A DNA stretch of 64,000 bases from Sporosarcina sp. P2 (GTDB lineage: Bacteria > Bacillota > Bacilli > Bacillales_A > Planococcaceae): NCBI RefSeq assembly GCF_002743255.1, contig NZ_PDYY01000011.1, positions 62,001 to 126,000 of the forward strand, read 5' to 3'. Made by a program: the position numbers and the translations under genes. Under the pieces are notes generated by a model that was not told the origin of the DNA, did no database searches, and saw only the letters and a program-made list of their open reading frames with translations. Shown here in pieces: positions 46,469 through 55,994 of this stretch (the stretch's first letter is position 1; each line of letters begins with the position of its first letter).

Positions 46469-47179
46469 TTATGGAAATTGTTGTTGAATAGGTTCAACTC
46501 CTTCTTTTTCTTCTATCGTTACATCCTCTTTACTTTTATACACCCAGCTCTGAAGTAATGGCTGGAATCGCGGCATCATCTTGCCAAGGATTTTCCCGAT
46601 AAAGTATGCGGCTAGAATGGTTCCAATCCCAATAGCTCCTAGCGATTGAAGAAATACTAAGCAAATGATACCCGCAAGTGCGACGTTTAGTAAATCACTG
46701 GATATTTTCGCTTTGCCAAATTTCATATTAAAATGTTCACTTACAACATAGGTTAGTACATCATAAGGCATTAAAGGCAATCCTGCTGAAAAATAGGCTA
46801 ACAATCCAGCAGATATAATATATAAACTTATGAAAAGGAATAGATATTTACCTACTAATGTGTCAGGTGTAGGAAGTATCTGCACAATGGCTAATGTAAC
46901 ATCCATGAACAGACCAAATAGAAATACAATAATTAACTGAACAACAAATTCACGTAATCCGATATGTTTTTTATTCAATAGAATCTGTGCCAAAATGAAT
47001 AAGATGTTTGCAAGTATTGTCGTGATCCCGATTGTCAAACCCGACGTAAGGGAGATCGCGTAAGCTAGTGATGAAACAGGAGAAACTCCAAGGTTAGCCT
47101 GGATAGAGAAACTAACGCCCAGAGATAATAAAAATAAACCTATTACATATAGGGTAAGTCGTTTGGAAATATTATTCAT
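46469..47179 (-). CDS. YczE/YitT-like integral membrane protein
   Basis: 236 aa from ATG 47179, which has AGAGGT upstream; a TTG twelve codons earlier lacks a site. Six hydrophobic segments; YVIGLFLLSLGVSFSIQANL and LGVSPVSSLAYAIS then AGLPLMPYDVLTYVV match the YczE/YyaS family (DUF6198-like) of Bacillales. The function is not established; some members influence siderophore or peptide production. It is divergent from a LysR-type gene that probably controls it. Confidence 0.78.
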   Translation of the reverse strand: MNNISKRLTLYVIGLFLLSLGVSFSIQANLGVSPVSSLAYAISLTSGLTIGITTILANILFILAQILLNKKHIGLREFVVQLIIVFLFGLFMDVTLAIVQILPTPDTLVGKYLFLFISLYIISAGLLAYFSAGLPLMPYDVLTYVVSEHFNMKFGKAKISSDLLNVALAGIICLVFLQSLGAIGIGTILAAYFIGKILGKMMPRFQPLLQSWVYKSKEDVTIEEKEGVEPIQQQFP

Positions 47180-47300
47180 CTGGACGAAAACCTCTGCTTT
47201 CGATATGTGATTCAATTAATTTTATCACGTAAAGAGAGATATAAATAATATATAATAATGAAAGACGACATATTAAATAGTTTATAACGGAGTGAGAATC

Positions 47301-48206
47301 ATGGATATTAAACAGTTGTATTATTTTAAGGAGATTGTAGACCAAGAAAGTATTTCGAAAGCAGCGCTCATACTACACATTGCTCAACCGCCACTCAGTC
47401 AACAATTAAAAAGGCTGGAGACTGAGCTTGGCACAACATTGATTCACCGCTATCGACAAAAATGGGAGCTGACAGAAACAGGGCACATCCTGTACCAATA
47501 TGCAAAAAGGTTATTGCGTAGCATGGAAGATGTTAAGAAAGAAATTGAGGAAATTGAAAGTGGCAGTGCAGGCACATTACGTATTGGAGTTTCGTCTGCC
47601 TGCTTGAATTTGCTTGTCGACTACATCAGTATATATCGTAAACAGTTTCCGGATATCAAAATCAGCATTGAAAAAGGAAGTTCCGAGGAATTGTTAAAGA
47701 AGCTGGATCATAAAGAAATTGAAGTGGCTTTGTTATTACGACTAGAAAATAGTGCACATTGTGATGTATTAGAGTTAAAACAACAGGAATACGTGGTGGT
47801 AAGTCCGCGCAGCTGGGGAAATGTTTTTTCGTCCGAGGACGTTACATTTCATGATCTCGCCAAGCATCCTTTTATTATGCTTGCTGCCATGGAAGGACAC
47901 TCTTACTATGAAAAGATCCTAAAAGCTTTTGAAGAAGCGCATACTACTCCTAATATTGTAATGGAAAGCAAAGATCTGACAACTGTTATCGCAATGGTTA
48001 GTAAAGGTTTAGGATTTTCTATTATTCCACGTGTAGCATATGCGGTACCAATGGACCAATTGAAGATTTATGAATTAAAGCAATTTGATTTTCGTGTTGA
48101 ACCAGTCATGATTAAGACAAAGAATGAACAAGTTTCCAAAGCAACATCCCAATTTTGGGAGTTAGTAGATTCTGTACATATCAACATTCGCCATGACTCT
48201 CGATAA
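47301..48206 (+). CDS. LysR-type transcriptional regulator
   Basis: 301 aa from ATG 47301, with GGAGTGAG just upstream. N-terminal winged helix-turn-helix (ISKAALILHIAQPPLSQQLK, about 17-36) and a periplasmic-binding-like effector domain. The divergent arrangement with the YczE-like gene across 121 bp is the classic LysR layout; the neighbour is the likely target. The AT-rich gap contains TATAATAATG on the minus-to-plus boundary, so the promoters overlap. Confidence 0.92.
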   Translation: MDIKQLYYFKEIVDQESISKAALILHIAQPPLSQQLKRLETELGTTLIHRYRQKWELTETGHILYQYAKRLLRSMEDVKKEIEEIESGSAGTLRIGVSSACLNLLVDYISIYRKQFPDIKISIEKGSSEELLKKLDHKEIEVALLLRLENSAHCDVLELKQQEYVVVSPRSWGNVFSSEDVTFHDLAKHPFIMLAAMEGHSYYEKILKAFEEAHTTPNIVMESKDLTTVIAMVSKGLGFSIIPRVAYAVPMDQLKIYELKQFDFRVEPVMIKTKNEQVSKATSQFWELVDSVHINIRHDSR

Positions 48207-48399
48207 CCCGTATGGCTTGATGGCAACTCTAATTGAAGATGTTGGAGGTACAGTGAGATGCTTAATGAAACTTTTACTAATACAAACTCTTCCAGTATTA
48301 AGCAAGCACGTACCGAAATGAAGTGAATAGGATAAATCAGCAAATACTGTCTTTCATGCTGTATCTGATTGTACCTTAATCTGCATAGAATCATACATG

Positions 48400-48433
48400 A
48401 AAAAGCCAATCACATTAGTGGTTGGCTTTTTCA
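48400..48433. terminator. Bidirectional terminator, lysR-type gene and tatA
   Basis: 14-bp stem with one G-T pair (48400-48413, 48418-48431), ATTA loop, A/T runs on both sides. Confidence 0.93.
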
Positions 48434-48444
48434 CGTATAGAATA

Positions 48445-48657
48445 TTACTTCACTTGATCTTTAGCATCAACTTGTTGCACTTCTATCTTCTTAGGCTCAT
48501 CATCGTCATCCATGATGTCTTTTGCCGATTTTTTGAATTCAGATAATGTTTTTCCTACTGCCGAACCAATTTCAGGTAATTTTCGGGGGCCAAACAAAAT
48601 TAATATAATTACTAAAATAATGATTAAGCCAGGTACTCCAATTGCTGCTAAGTTCAT
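48445..48657 (-). CDS. tatA: Sec-independent protein translocase subunit TatA
   Basis: 70 aa from ATG 48657 with AAAGGAGG upstream; the open frame continues 19 codons further without a site. One transmembrane helix (about 8-24), then [20 protein letters not shown], the conserved hinge and amphipathic helix, and an acidic tail. It forms the Tat pore. No tatC is adjacent. A Tat client with SRRNFMK is encoded in this window (17757-18590). Confidence 0.92.
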   Translation of the reverse strand: MNLAAIGVPGLIIILVIILILFGPRKLPEIGSAVGKTLSEFKKSAKDIMDDDDEPKKIEVQQVDAKDQVK

Positions 48658-48835
48658 AGGGAATCCTCCTTTCATAGCTTCAAAAAATGTAGTCCTCTGT
48701 ATACCATAACCCATTTGGCATCTAATAAAACACTATTTGAAAATTTAATTGTGGAGGAGTATTCCTCCTCAGTTATGATTAAACTTCCATTCATTGGACA
48801 AACTAACAACTAACTTGTTCGATGAGAAAGAAGTG

Positions 48836-50209
48836 ATGAGTATGGATGAAACAACCAGTCATACAGAACCACCTGCATACTTTACACGTTTGGCTAAACG
48901 ATTGGAACCCACTTCGGATATAGTGAAAAAAACCTTAAAAAGTAAAGATCGAATCGTGCATTTGCTATATTTGAAAAGTGTAGTGGATATTATGCAACTA
49001 CAAGAAATTGTCGTAAAACCTTTCTATGAGATGTCAGCAGATCAGAACTTTGCGGAGTATATTTTTTCATTACCTTATGAAACCAAGATGCCAACTGGAG
49101 ATGAAGAGGTTCTTATAGAAATTACGAAGGGTAATGTTTTTGTCATGATTGACAAGCAAATAACGTTACTTGAGTTAAAAGTGGTAGCTGCCAATGCAGT
49201 GCAAGAAGCCATTATGGAACCTACAATTCACGGTCCTCAACTCGGACTTAGTGAGAGTATAGAGACGAATATTAATCTAATGCGGCAACGTTATCACAAG
49301 CCGTCCTTGATAATTGAACCAATCCAATTGGAAGATATATCAAATCGCGATATTGCATTAATTTACGATGGAGAAAAAGTAAAACCTCATCTACTGAAGA
49401 AAATAAGAGCTCGCATTCTCACATTGGATGTAGAGCTGGTTCAAGCAAGTGGAGACTTACAATATTACTTAAACAATAAAAAATACAGCTTGTTTCCAAC
49501 GAGTCTTCTGACTGAGCGACCGGATCGAATTCTTCATAATATGGCGGGTGGAAAAGTCATTATCTTAGTAGATGGAAGCCCACACGCAATTATTGCTCCT
49601 ACAACATTCTTTGATTTTATGCTATCGATGGAAGATGCATATTATTCCTTTTGGGTAGTAACGCTTATACGATTTCTTCGATATGCGGGATTGTTTACAT
49701 GTATTATGCTGCCAGCTATATATGTTGGCGTCACATCGTATACACCGGAAGTCCTCAGATCTGAACTTGCGCTAACAGTGGCAGCGAGCAGGATTGGTGT
49801 TCCGTACCCATCATTTATTGAAGTGTTTTTCATGTTGATATTTATCGAACTACTGACAGAAGCTAGTATGCGGTTGCCCAATAGCATAAGCGCTACGGCT
49901 ACAACAGTTGGAGGATTAATTCTTGGAACCGCGGCAGTAGAAGCTGCATTGACTTCGAACATCATGGTCATCGTCGTCTCACTTGTAGCGATTTCCACAT
50001 TTGTTATCCCAATCAGTGAAATGAATTATGCTGTTCGAGTCTGCCGTTTTTTACTATTGGTATATACGACGTTGTTTGGTATTGCAGGTATGATGCTTGG
50101 AATGCTTGGACTGTTGTTGTATTTGGTAAACAAAGACAGTTTCGGAGAGCCGTATTTACGAATGTTTTGGAAGAATAGACGAGAAGAATTAGAGGCGGAT
50201 GATTCATGA
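48836..50209 (+). CDS. Spore germinant receptor subunit A (GerA family)
   Basis: 457 aa if started at ATG 48836 (GAAAGAAGTG before it); ATG 48842 is an alternative. Long hydrophilic N-terminal domain (~1-270), then four or five helices with the GerA signature MLPAIYVGVTSYTPEVLRSE and RLPNSISATATTVGGLILG. It sits in the spore inner membrane and, with the B and C subunits encoded downstream, senses germinants. First gene of an A-B-C operon; the next start overlaps its stop by 4 nt. Confidence 0.93.
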   Translation: MSMDETTSHTEPPAYFTRLAKRLEPTSDIVKKTLKSKDRIVHLLYLKSVVDIMQLQEIVVKPFYEMSADQNFAEYIFSLPYETKMPTGDEEVLIEITKGNVFVMIDKQITLLELKVVAANAVQEAIMEPTIHGPQLGLSESIETNINLMRQRYHKPSLIIEPIQLEDISNRDIALIYDGEKVKPHLLKKIRARILTLDVELVQASGDLQYYLNNKKYSLFPTSLLTERPDRILHNMAGGKVIILVDGSPHAIIAPTTFFDFMLSMEDAYYSFWVVTLIRFLRYAGLFTCIMLPAIYVGVTSYTPEVLRSELALTVAASRIGVPYPSFIEVFFMLIFIELLTEASMRLPNSISATATTVGGLILGTAAVEAALTSNIMVIVVSLVAISTFVIPISEMNYAVRVCRFLLLVYTTLFGIAGMMLGMLGLLLYLVNKDSFGEPYLRMFWKNRREELEADDS

Positions 50210-51303
50210 GCAGGTTTGTCTATTTTTTACTCATATCCAACATGATTGCCAATCTTATTGCTTCCAGTCCAAGAATCTTATTCGGAAAAAGTGAAGAAGG
50301 GGCGATTGTCACGATGATCATCGCACTGTTTTTTGGGGTATTTATCAACTGGGTATTAATCACTTTCTTTAAAGCATTTCCAGGGAAGAGTTTACCACAC
50401 ATTTTATCGCTATATTTATCGAAGTGGATAGCAATTCCTACATTATTTATCCTGGGAATTGTTTGGTATGTTTCAGGTATGCAGACACTGATTACATATA
50501 TAGATATTCTTTTACGATTTATAACACCTGAAATGTCTGTTTATTTAATAATTGCGATGTTCATACCGGTGATTACTTTTGGAGTAATCATGCAAAGTCG
50601 AAATATATTATTTACACTTGAATTGGTGTTTGTTTTGTCGTTTCCTGTTGCTGCATATTACGTAGTCAAACTCTATTTTTCTGAACAGGTCAGTTGGAAT
50701 CATGTGGCGATTGCGATGACTTTTATCGATAACCCACCGGATTATACAGTGTTTTCTACGGTGACGTATTTATTCGTTGGAGCTTTTGATATCATAATTT
50801 TCAACTCGCTCCTAAAGAAAAAAATGACTTTCGGTATTAAACAAGCACTAATAATATTTATTTTGGGAGCATTTGCGATTTTCACTACTTACTTTATACC
50901 AATTGGCGTTTTAGGATTTGATCAAGTGGAAAGTATCCTGTACCCATGGATTCTGACTAGTGACTCTATTCGAATGAAGTTCGGGGTAATTGAGCGCGTA
51001 ATATTTATCTTTTTGCTACTATTGTTAGCGATTGCCTTTTTAAATATTACAATTCATTGGCATGTCGCTTGTAAATTATTTCAGAGTGCGTTTGGTATAG
51101 AACAATTGAAAATAAAGTTGCGTGAAAAAATCAGCCTTGGAATAGTGGTTGTAGTATTCTGGTCCATTGCAATCTATACAACATTAAAAGTAACCGAATA
51201 CGATCTATTTCTCTATAGTAAGTATTACTTTAATTCAATACCCATTATATTAATTGGTCTGATGGTTCTTATGCTTGTAGTGAATAGGAGGGCGAAGGTT
51301 TGA
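50206..51303 (+). CDS. Spore germinant receptor subunit B (GerB family)
   Basis: 365 aa, ten hydrophobic segments, APC-superfamily-like; this subunit carries the germinant-binding pocket in studied receptors. ATG overlaps the A-subunit gene and its stop overlaps the C-subunit start (TTGA). The ligand cannot be inferred from sequence. Confidence 0.93.
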   Translation: MSRFVYFLLISNMIANLIASSPRILFGKSEEGAIVTMIIALFFGVFINWVLITFFKAFPGKSLPHILSLYLSKWIAIPTLFILGIVWYVSGMQTLITYIDILLRFITPEMSVYLIIAMFIPVITFGVIMQSRNILFTLELVFVLSFPVAAYYVVKLYFSEQVSWNHVAIAMTFIDNPPDYTVFSTVTYLFVGAFDIIIFNSLLKKKMTFGIKQALIIFILGAFAIFTTYFIPIGVLGFDQVESILYPWILTSDSIRMKFGVIERVIFIFLLLLLAIAFLNITIHWHVACKLFQSAFGIEQLKIKLREKISLGIVVVVFWSIAIYTTLKVTEYDLFLYSKYYFNSIPIILIGLMVLMLVVNRRAKV

Positions 51304-52424
51304 AATTCCTCTCATTAAGTAAATGGTTTCTGATGGTTTTATGCATCAGTGGTATGTTAATACAATATGGCTGTGCTTTTAAAGATATAGATAAACGCCT
51401 TTTTGTGTCTGCGATTGGGATTGATCCTGCGGAAAATGTAGAAAATGGATATAAAGTAACAGTGAAGGTGGCTTTGCCCTTTGGCGCTATTAAAGATTCC
51501 GCTAAGCCGAGTTTTGCGTACCTTTCACGTGAAGGACATTCAATAGGCGAAGCGATTCGTATGCTGGAGACACATATAGACAAGGTGTTAGAACTTGGTC
51601 ATATGAAAACAATTATTGTTCATGAAAAACTTCTGAGAAATGATATGCAAACTTTTATGGATTATTTTATTCGACGCGGTGATATCCAATTAATCTCATA
51701 TGTTGCAGGGGCCAGACCTTCTGCCGAAACTATTCTAAAAGTCGAGCCCAAAACTGAAGCGCCAGCATCAGTTGCTTTAATCAACTTTTTTGGAGCAACA
51801 GCGAATGATAGTCCGTATGTCGTGACGACTTTTTTGTTTCAATTGCGAAGAGATATACTCGCAGATGGTATTAATCCTGTTCTACCATTAATTGAGACGA
51901 ATGAAAAAGGTGATGAATTAATAGTAAATCATTCTGTAGTAGTTGATGGGAGAGAAGATCCCACTGTTTTGTCAACTATTGAAACGAAATACTTCAATTC
52001 ATTATTGAAAAATTCAACAGGACTTACCTATCTAGTCAAAAAAGGAAGCCTCGAGTTATTATTGAACATTAGCCAAAGTAAAATGACCTATCAATTTGTA
52101 TCGAGGGAAGGAAGCGAAGCGCCACGTGCGATAGATATGCATATTGTGATGAAAGGAATTATAGGTGAATCCAATAAAGATTTATCTATTGCCAAGTTGG
52201 ATGAGTATAATCGATTGGCCTCAAAAGAAGTGAAACAAAAAATCCTGCACTTTCTAATTAAAATGCAAGAGGAGAATCTAGACCCATTTGGCTTTGGTTT
52301 ACATTACCGTACTACACGGTTGTATACAGAAGATCTATTTACTGCGTGGCAAAAAGCATACCCCGATATAGAATTTAAAGTTACTGTGGAAGTCAAACTA
52401 CAAGGAACAGGAACAATAGAATAA
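51300..52424 (+). CDS. Spore germinant receptor subunit C, Ger(x)C lipoprotein
   Basis: 374 aa from TTG with GGAGGGCGAAGG upstream. Signal peptide with lipobox QYGC, then CAFKDIDKRLFVSAIGID, the usual Ger(x)C opening, three mixed domains and the C-terminal segment DPFGFGLHYRTTRL. Outer-face partner of the A and B subunits; needs lipidation by Lgt for function in known systems. Ends the operon. Confidence 0.93.
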   Translation: MKFLSLSKWFLMVLCISGMLIQYGCAFKDIDKRLFVSAIGIDPAENVENGYKVTVKVALPFGAIKDSAKPSFAYLSREGHSIGEAIRMLETHIDKVLELGHMKTIIVHEKLLRNDMQTFMDYFIRRGDIQLISYVAGARPSAETILKVEPKTEAPASVALINFFGATANDSPYVVTTFLFQLRRDILADGINPVLPLIETNEKGDELIVNHSVVVDGREDPTVLSTIETKYFNSLLKNSTGLTYLVKKGSLELLLNISQSKMTYQFVSREGSEAPRAIDMHIVMKGIIGESNKDLSIAKLDEYNRLASKEVKQKILHFLIKMQEENLDPFGFGLHYRTTRLYTEDLFTAWQKAYPDIEFKVTVEVKLQGTGTIE

Positions 52425-52425
52425 T

Positions 52426-52474
52426 TAGTAGAACAACGTCATTACAGTATGGGATGACGTTGTTCTACTAGGTT
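52426..52474 (+). terminator. Terminator of the germination operon
   Basis: Perfect 17-bp stem (52426-52442, 52454-52470) with an 11-nt loop and GGTTTT. Confidence 0.92.
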
Positions 52475-52488
52475 TTATGAAGGTCTTT

Positions 52489-52654
52489 TTACCTTTTATG
52501 ATTACGTCTCTCTTGGTTTTCTAGGTTAGCGGGTTGCCTGCATTTCTGATCGAAGGTAAACTCCTCACCAAACTCCGTACTATCTAGCCGCTGGAGTCGC
52601 TGATACTATACAGGTTGTTCTTGTTGTTTTCTTCTTAGGCTTACGATTCTTCAT
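52489..52654 (-). pseudogene. Possible broken small gene (SASP-like composition)
   Basis: On the minus strand ATG 52654, behind GGAAGGATG, opens MKNRKPKKKTTRTTCIVSAT and stops at TAG after 24 codons. The neighbouring frame continues without stop as DSTEFGEEFTFDQKC and ends NQERRNHKR then TAA at 52489. Together they look like one 50-55-residue basic peptide with a frameshift. The ends faintly recall small acid-soluble spore proteins of the SspO kind, but the match is weak. The surrounding 52475-52780 holds nothing else clear. Confidence 0.3.
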
Positions 52655-52740
52655 GTGTATACTCATCCTTCCTTATGATGATATGATTTCTCCCATAGTT
52701 AGAATGAGCACAACCACAGAACCTATTCATAATAAGAAAA

Positions 52741-52774
52741 AACTTCATCGAGCATATACACGCTCGGTGAAGTT
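52741..52774 (-). terminator. Terminator of the DUF3231 gene
   Basis: 13-bp stem with one wobble (52741-52753, 52762-52774); the minus-strand reading ends in TTTTTTC. Confidence 0.9.
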
Positions 52775-52783
52775 ATGTGATAA

Positions 52784-53281
52784 TCAGTTTAAATGCAATG
52801 GCGGAGGGATAATCCAACCTTTTGATTTATTCAAGCTCAGCAACTTGGCACCAAATGCAACTTTCTCCATGTGACACTTTGCAAACATGGCTGCAACGTC
52901 TTCACGTAGACATTGACCCATAGCCATACTACAAGAAACGAGTCCTTGTCCAACATTAATAGAAATAGCGCCGCTGATTTCAGGGTCCATAAAGCGTGCG
53001 CCTGCAGGAATATCTTCAGCATTTGCTTTCGGTCTTTCCGGAAGTGCAGGTGGTGGTGTGATGCCATTTGCTTTCAGTACTTTACCGAACTCTTTATTTT
53101 CAGCCTTCATCATCTTAATTGCTTCTTCAAGTAGACGAATAAGATCCTCATCTTCTGCGTGATTGACGAAAGCCTCATAGCCACTGATCAGACCGTTATT
53201 TGCACCCATAAACGCCCAGATAGCAGTGATTTCACCGTAATGCATAGGTTGATCTTTTGGATTACCATCTAAAATACCCAC
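52784..53281 (-). CDS. DUF3231 family protein
   Basis: 165 aa, soluble. The pattern GEITAIWAFMGANNGLISGYEAFVNHAEDEDLI followed by NGITPPPALPERP is characteristic of DUF3231 domains (ferritin-like helical bundles) in spore formers; here a single domain. GGAGAGTG precedes the start. Function unknown, often linked to sporulating cells. Confidence 0.82.
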   Translation of the reverse strand: MGILDGNPKDQPMHYGEITAIWAFMGANNGLISGYEAFVNHAEDEDLIRLLEEAIKMMKAENKEFGKVLKANGITPPPALPERPKANAEDIPAGARFMDPEISGAISINVGQGLVSCSMAMGQCLREDVAAMFAKCHMEKVAFGAKLLSLNKSKGWIIPPPLHLN

Positions 53282-53347
53282 AAAAACACTCTCCTCATCA
53301 TTATTTTCACTTCAAGAGTAGTCTTTGCAAATATCGCTTATTTATAC

Positions 53348-53830
53348 TTATTTTTTATAAGTCGTAACAAATGAAGGTCCCGAGAAGATATTAGGACGTT
53401 GATCGACACCATCTTCCGTGCCGCGTTTCGCATGCGCTTTTCCGTAAGCCTGTGATTCTTGCCAATTTTTGAAGGATTCTTCGTCTTCCCACATAGTCAA
53501 AATCACATATGTGCCAGAGTGTACGGGTCGCAATACGCGTATCGCTACGAATCCTGGTTCTGCCTCTATTAGACGTGCGCGATTATTAAAGCGTTGTTCA
53601 AAAATCTCTCTTCCTTCTTCAGTTACTGGAATATTGTTTAATACAGCGAAACGCCCAGATGGAAGATCTCCGCTTTGATCCAAAACATCGTATTCGATTG
53701 CATTGTCTAGAGTTGTTTCCTGTTCTTGCAGTACAAGCACTTCTTCATCATTATTCATTAGTGAAGCACGTGCTTCTTCTGGTAAGTTACCTGATTCCTC
53801 CAGTGGCCCTGTCCATTTAAATAATTTCAA
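53348..53830 (-). CDS. hmoB: Heme-degrading monooxygenase HmoB-like
   Basis: 160 aa from TTG 53830, 6 nt after GAGGTG; a GTG three codons earlier lies within that site. The C-terminal ABM domain (about 65-140) has NNIPVTEEGREIFEQRFNNR, EPGFVAIRVLRP and ILTMWEDEESFKNWQES, with the histidine in AYGKAHAKR as probable haem ligand. The N-terminal part is a degenerate second ferredoxin-like half, as in HmoB. It would release iron from haem in the cytoplasm. Confidence 0.85.
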   Translation of the reverse strand: MKLFKWTGPLEESGNLPEEARASLMNNDEEVLVLQEQETTLDNAIEYDVLDQSGDLPSGRFAVLNNIPVTEEGREIFEQRFNNRARLIEAEPGFVAIRVLRPVHSGTYVILTMWEDEESFKNWQESQAYGKAHAKRGTEDGVDQRPNIFSGPSFVTTYKK

Positions 53831-53839
53831 TTTAAACAC

Positions 53840-54446
53840 CTCATCTTTTTCTTTTTATAATTAGTTTATAGTATAACGTAGAAAGGAAAATGCTTTCAAT
53901 GAATAAGGAAACAGTGCTAGTAGCTTGATATTAAAAATACGCCAATGCACTAGATGTAGTAAAGAAATGTGTAAAGGCATGTGATCATTTTTTTAACGCA
54001 TATGTAAAAGAAAATTGTCGTCTGATAGCGAAATACTTTCTTAAGAAGATAGTAGTTGAAAAAAGTTGGCCTTTGCTTTTCAAGTCATTTTGCATAAAAA
54101 AAAACCCTTCCATCCAAGATAGAAGAGTTTGCATTTGTTTATGTAAGCCGTGTTTGCCGTACTTAGTCATAGAAAGTTTTAAACCACCACTCCTCAAAGT
54201 GGGTGTTTGCGGAAAACGTTCCTGTACGTCTGGATTGCTAAAAAGGAATCCAGCATGCCATTTCCGTTTCGTAATAAACTCCCTTTTACAGCTTAAAGGT
54301 TAAAACTTAATGTCATACGAACAATACAGCTTGTAGATTTATCTTACACCCGGAATAGCGGAAAAGCAATGGAAAGTTCTTCTGTTTTTTGAAACTAAAA
54401 CGTATGATACAACGTATAGAAATGAAAAGACAAGGAGTGATCATGT
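53840..54446. other. Long non-coding region with a structured element
   Basis: No credible gene. Minus-strand features: CACCCACTTTGAGGAGTGGTGG around 54180-54201 forms a hairpin, GGATTCC-N6-rich repeats lie at about 54225-54260 (GGATTGC/GGAATCC on the plus strand), and a strong terminator lies at 54108-54135. This could be a free-standing RNA of about 200 nt or the right end of a lost IS200/IS605-type element, whose ends have similar hairpins. Confidence 0.4.
54108..54135 (-). terminator. Orphan terminator on the minus strand
   Basis: Stem AACTCTTC / GAAGGGTT (with G-T pairs) read on the minus strand and followed by a run of eight to nine T, with no minus-strand gene immediately upstream. 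It implies an unannotated transcript. Confidence 0.65.
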
Positions 54447-54680
54447 ATGGAACAGCATGAAAACAACTCAGAAAAGCAACAGCTAGTTACAAGACAGACA
54501 GAGGAAATCAGTACGTTGAATCAGGAAGTGGATGAACTTCGTAAAGAGGTAAAACAACTTCGTGAGGATATTGAGCTCATTGATATATTTCAAAAGAAAC
54601 CTATCATTTCATCTGCAGTAATCGGGCAAGTCGGTGGTATTATTATCGCCATATTAGTTATTATAGGGATATTCTTTTAG
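54447..54680 (+). CDS. Small coiled-coil, tail-anchored membrane protein
   Basis: 77 aa. An N-terminal coiled coil (about 17-46, heptads in TLNQEVDELRKEVKQLRED) is followed by one transmembrane helix (about 54-77) at the extreme C-terminus. AAGGAGTGATC precedes the start. Unknown family; the topology suggests a cytoplasmic scaffold anchored to the membrane. Confidence 0.75.
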   Translation: MEQHENNSEKQQLVTRQTEEISTLNQEVDELRKEVKQLREDIELIDIFQKKPIISSAVIGQVGGIIIAILVIIGIFF

Positions 54681-55070
54681 AGAAACGACTTTGCGTTGCT
54701 ATTATAAAAGTGGCGGCACTAAAGTTCTTGCTGGTTGTGTTGAAAAAGGGAGTGAGTGCGAAATATATTACGCTTATCTCAAGTATGTCTTACATGTGGT
54801 AACACTCGCTTTTAAGGTCACGCATTATCATCCGCAATAAGCGGGGGCAATCTGGAGGCCCCGATCAAAGAATGAGCATTTTTGATTAAAAGTGTCATAG
54901 AAATGCTCATTCAGATTAATAGGGCAGAACATCAGATTTTCATTCCCCATGGCCAGGAGGAGAAAAAACTAAGTTCTTCTGAACTGAAACACTTAATTTA
55001 TTGATTGATGTAGAAGCGATGTACTCAGTTTAAATGCTCTAATTCTAACTTCTTCGGTTGTAAATATCTT
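54681..55070. other. Intergenic stretch with inverted repeats
   Basis: No gene seen. A 12-bp inverted repeat GAATGAGCATTT / AAATGCTCATTC (54870-54881, 54901-54912) with a 19-nt centre and a GGGGC/GCCCC pair near 54844-54863 are present. Neither has a clear T-run. Confidence 0.5.
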
Positions 55071-55718
55071 TTACTCTTCCTGTTCCTCTATTATTCGCAT
55101 TGTAATGTCAGTTAACTCATTATGTTCAGTAAATCGTTCACTGAGCATATCTGTAAGTATATGTTTTAAAAAGTATTCTACACAGTTCATGTCTTGAAAC
55201 ATCAGTATTGTCCTTAATGCTTCTTCGTAAATTTCTATAAACAATGGCTCTGGATTATCCTTTTGGATCTCACCAAATGATTCGTACAGCAAATCAATTT
55301 TATCAGCAACGGATAAGATACGTCCCTCCAATGTTTTATCCTTACCTTCTTTCAATCGTTCCAAATATATAGCTTGAAATTCAGTAGGAAATTCTTTTTC
55401 AATAAACTTTCTTGTCATTTCCTCTTCCACTTCACCGAATAGCTTCTTCAATTCTTTCGAAGCGTATTTTACAGGTGTCTTAATATCCCCTGTGAATAGT
55501 TCTGCGTAATCATGGTTTAATGCTTTTTCATATAGGCTTTTCCAATCCACATTCTGCCCAGATTCCTCTTCGACAGTCCCAAGAAACTGGGCAATTTTTG
55601 TCACTTTAAATGAATGGCTAGCGACAGAATGCTCTTGAAATTTGAACTTTCCAGGACAACGAATAATTTGTTCTAAATCAGATAAGCTTTTAAAGTATTG
55701 GTGTACCCCCAACAACAT
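55071..55718 (-). CDS. YfbR-like HD-domain nucleotidase
   Basis: 215 aa. The metal-binding HD pattern is complete: H in QEHSVASHSFKV (about 30-41), HD in LNHDYAELFTGDIKTPVKY (about 68-86) and the distal D in SVADKIDLLYES. That spacing, with GDIKTPVKY, is characteristic of the YfbR-type 5'-deoxynucleotidases. It probably hydrolyses deoxynucleoside monophosphates. AAAGGGGATGA precedes the ATG. Confidence 0.85.
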   Translation of the reverse strand: MLLGVHQYFKSLSDLEQIIRCPGKFKFQEHSVASHSFKVTKIAQFLGTVEEESGQNVDWKSLYEKALNHDYAELFTGDIKTPVKYASKELKKLFGEVEEEMTRKFIEKEFPTEFQAIYLERLKEGKDKTLEGRILSVADKIDLLYESFGEIQKDNPEPLFIEIYEEALRTILMFQDMNCVEYFLKHILTDMLSERFTEHNELTDITMRIIEEQEE

Positions 55719-55931
55719 TCATCCCCTTTATTTAGTATTTACGGTTAAAAAACCTGTTCATTCGTTTTTAAGAAGTCATCCCTACATACAGCTCTGTACT
55801 ATATATGTGCCCCCATGTAGACATAATTATACGAGTAGGGGAGGACTCTACTCAGCTACAAAGATATTTATTAACTAGTAATATGATAACTTACTTGGCG
55901 GCTGAAGGGGAACTAGATCACGGGTGATAAT

Positions 55932-55957
55932 GTTTAGTCTCTTTATAATGTGGAATA
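55932..55957 (+). promoter_or_regulatory. Possible sigma-B-type promoter
   Basis: GTTTAG (55932-55937), 14-bp spacer, GGAATA (55952-55957), resembling GTTTAA-N13-15-GGGWAW. The B. subtilis homologue of the downstream gene belongs to the general stress group, which makes this plausible but unproven. Confidence 0.35.
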
Positions 55958-55994
55958 GTATTTATAGAACATCATATAAGGAGTGGTAAGCATT

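Noticed and set aside
48753..48768. GGAGGA-GTAT-TCCTCC hairpin upstream of the gerA-type operon
   Set aside because: Short with no T-run; it could fold but I have no evidence of a regulatory role.
53985..54197. 70-codon minus-strand frame
   Set aside because: It runs through the hairpins and the terminator of the structured element; no ribosome site or protein-like pattern.
54073..54303. 76-codon plus-strand frame
   Set aside because: Reads across the same structured element in the opposite sense, with no start signal.
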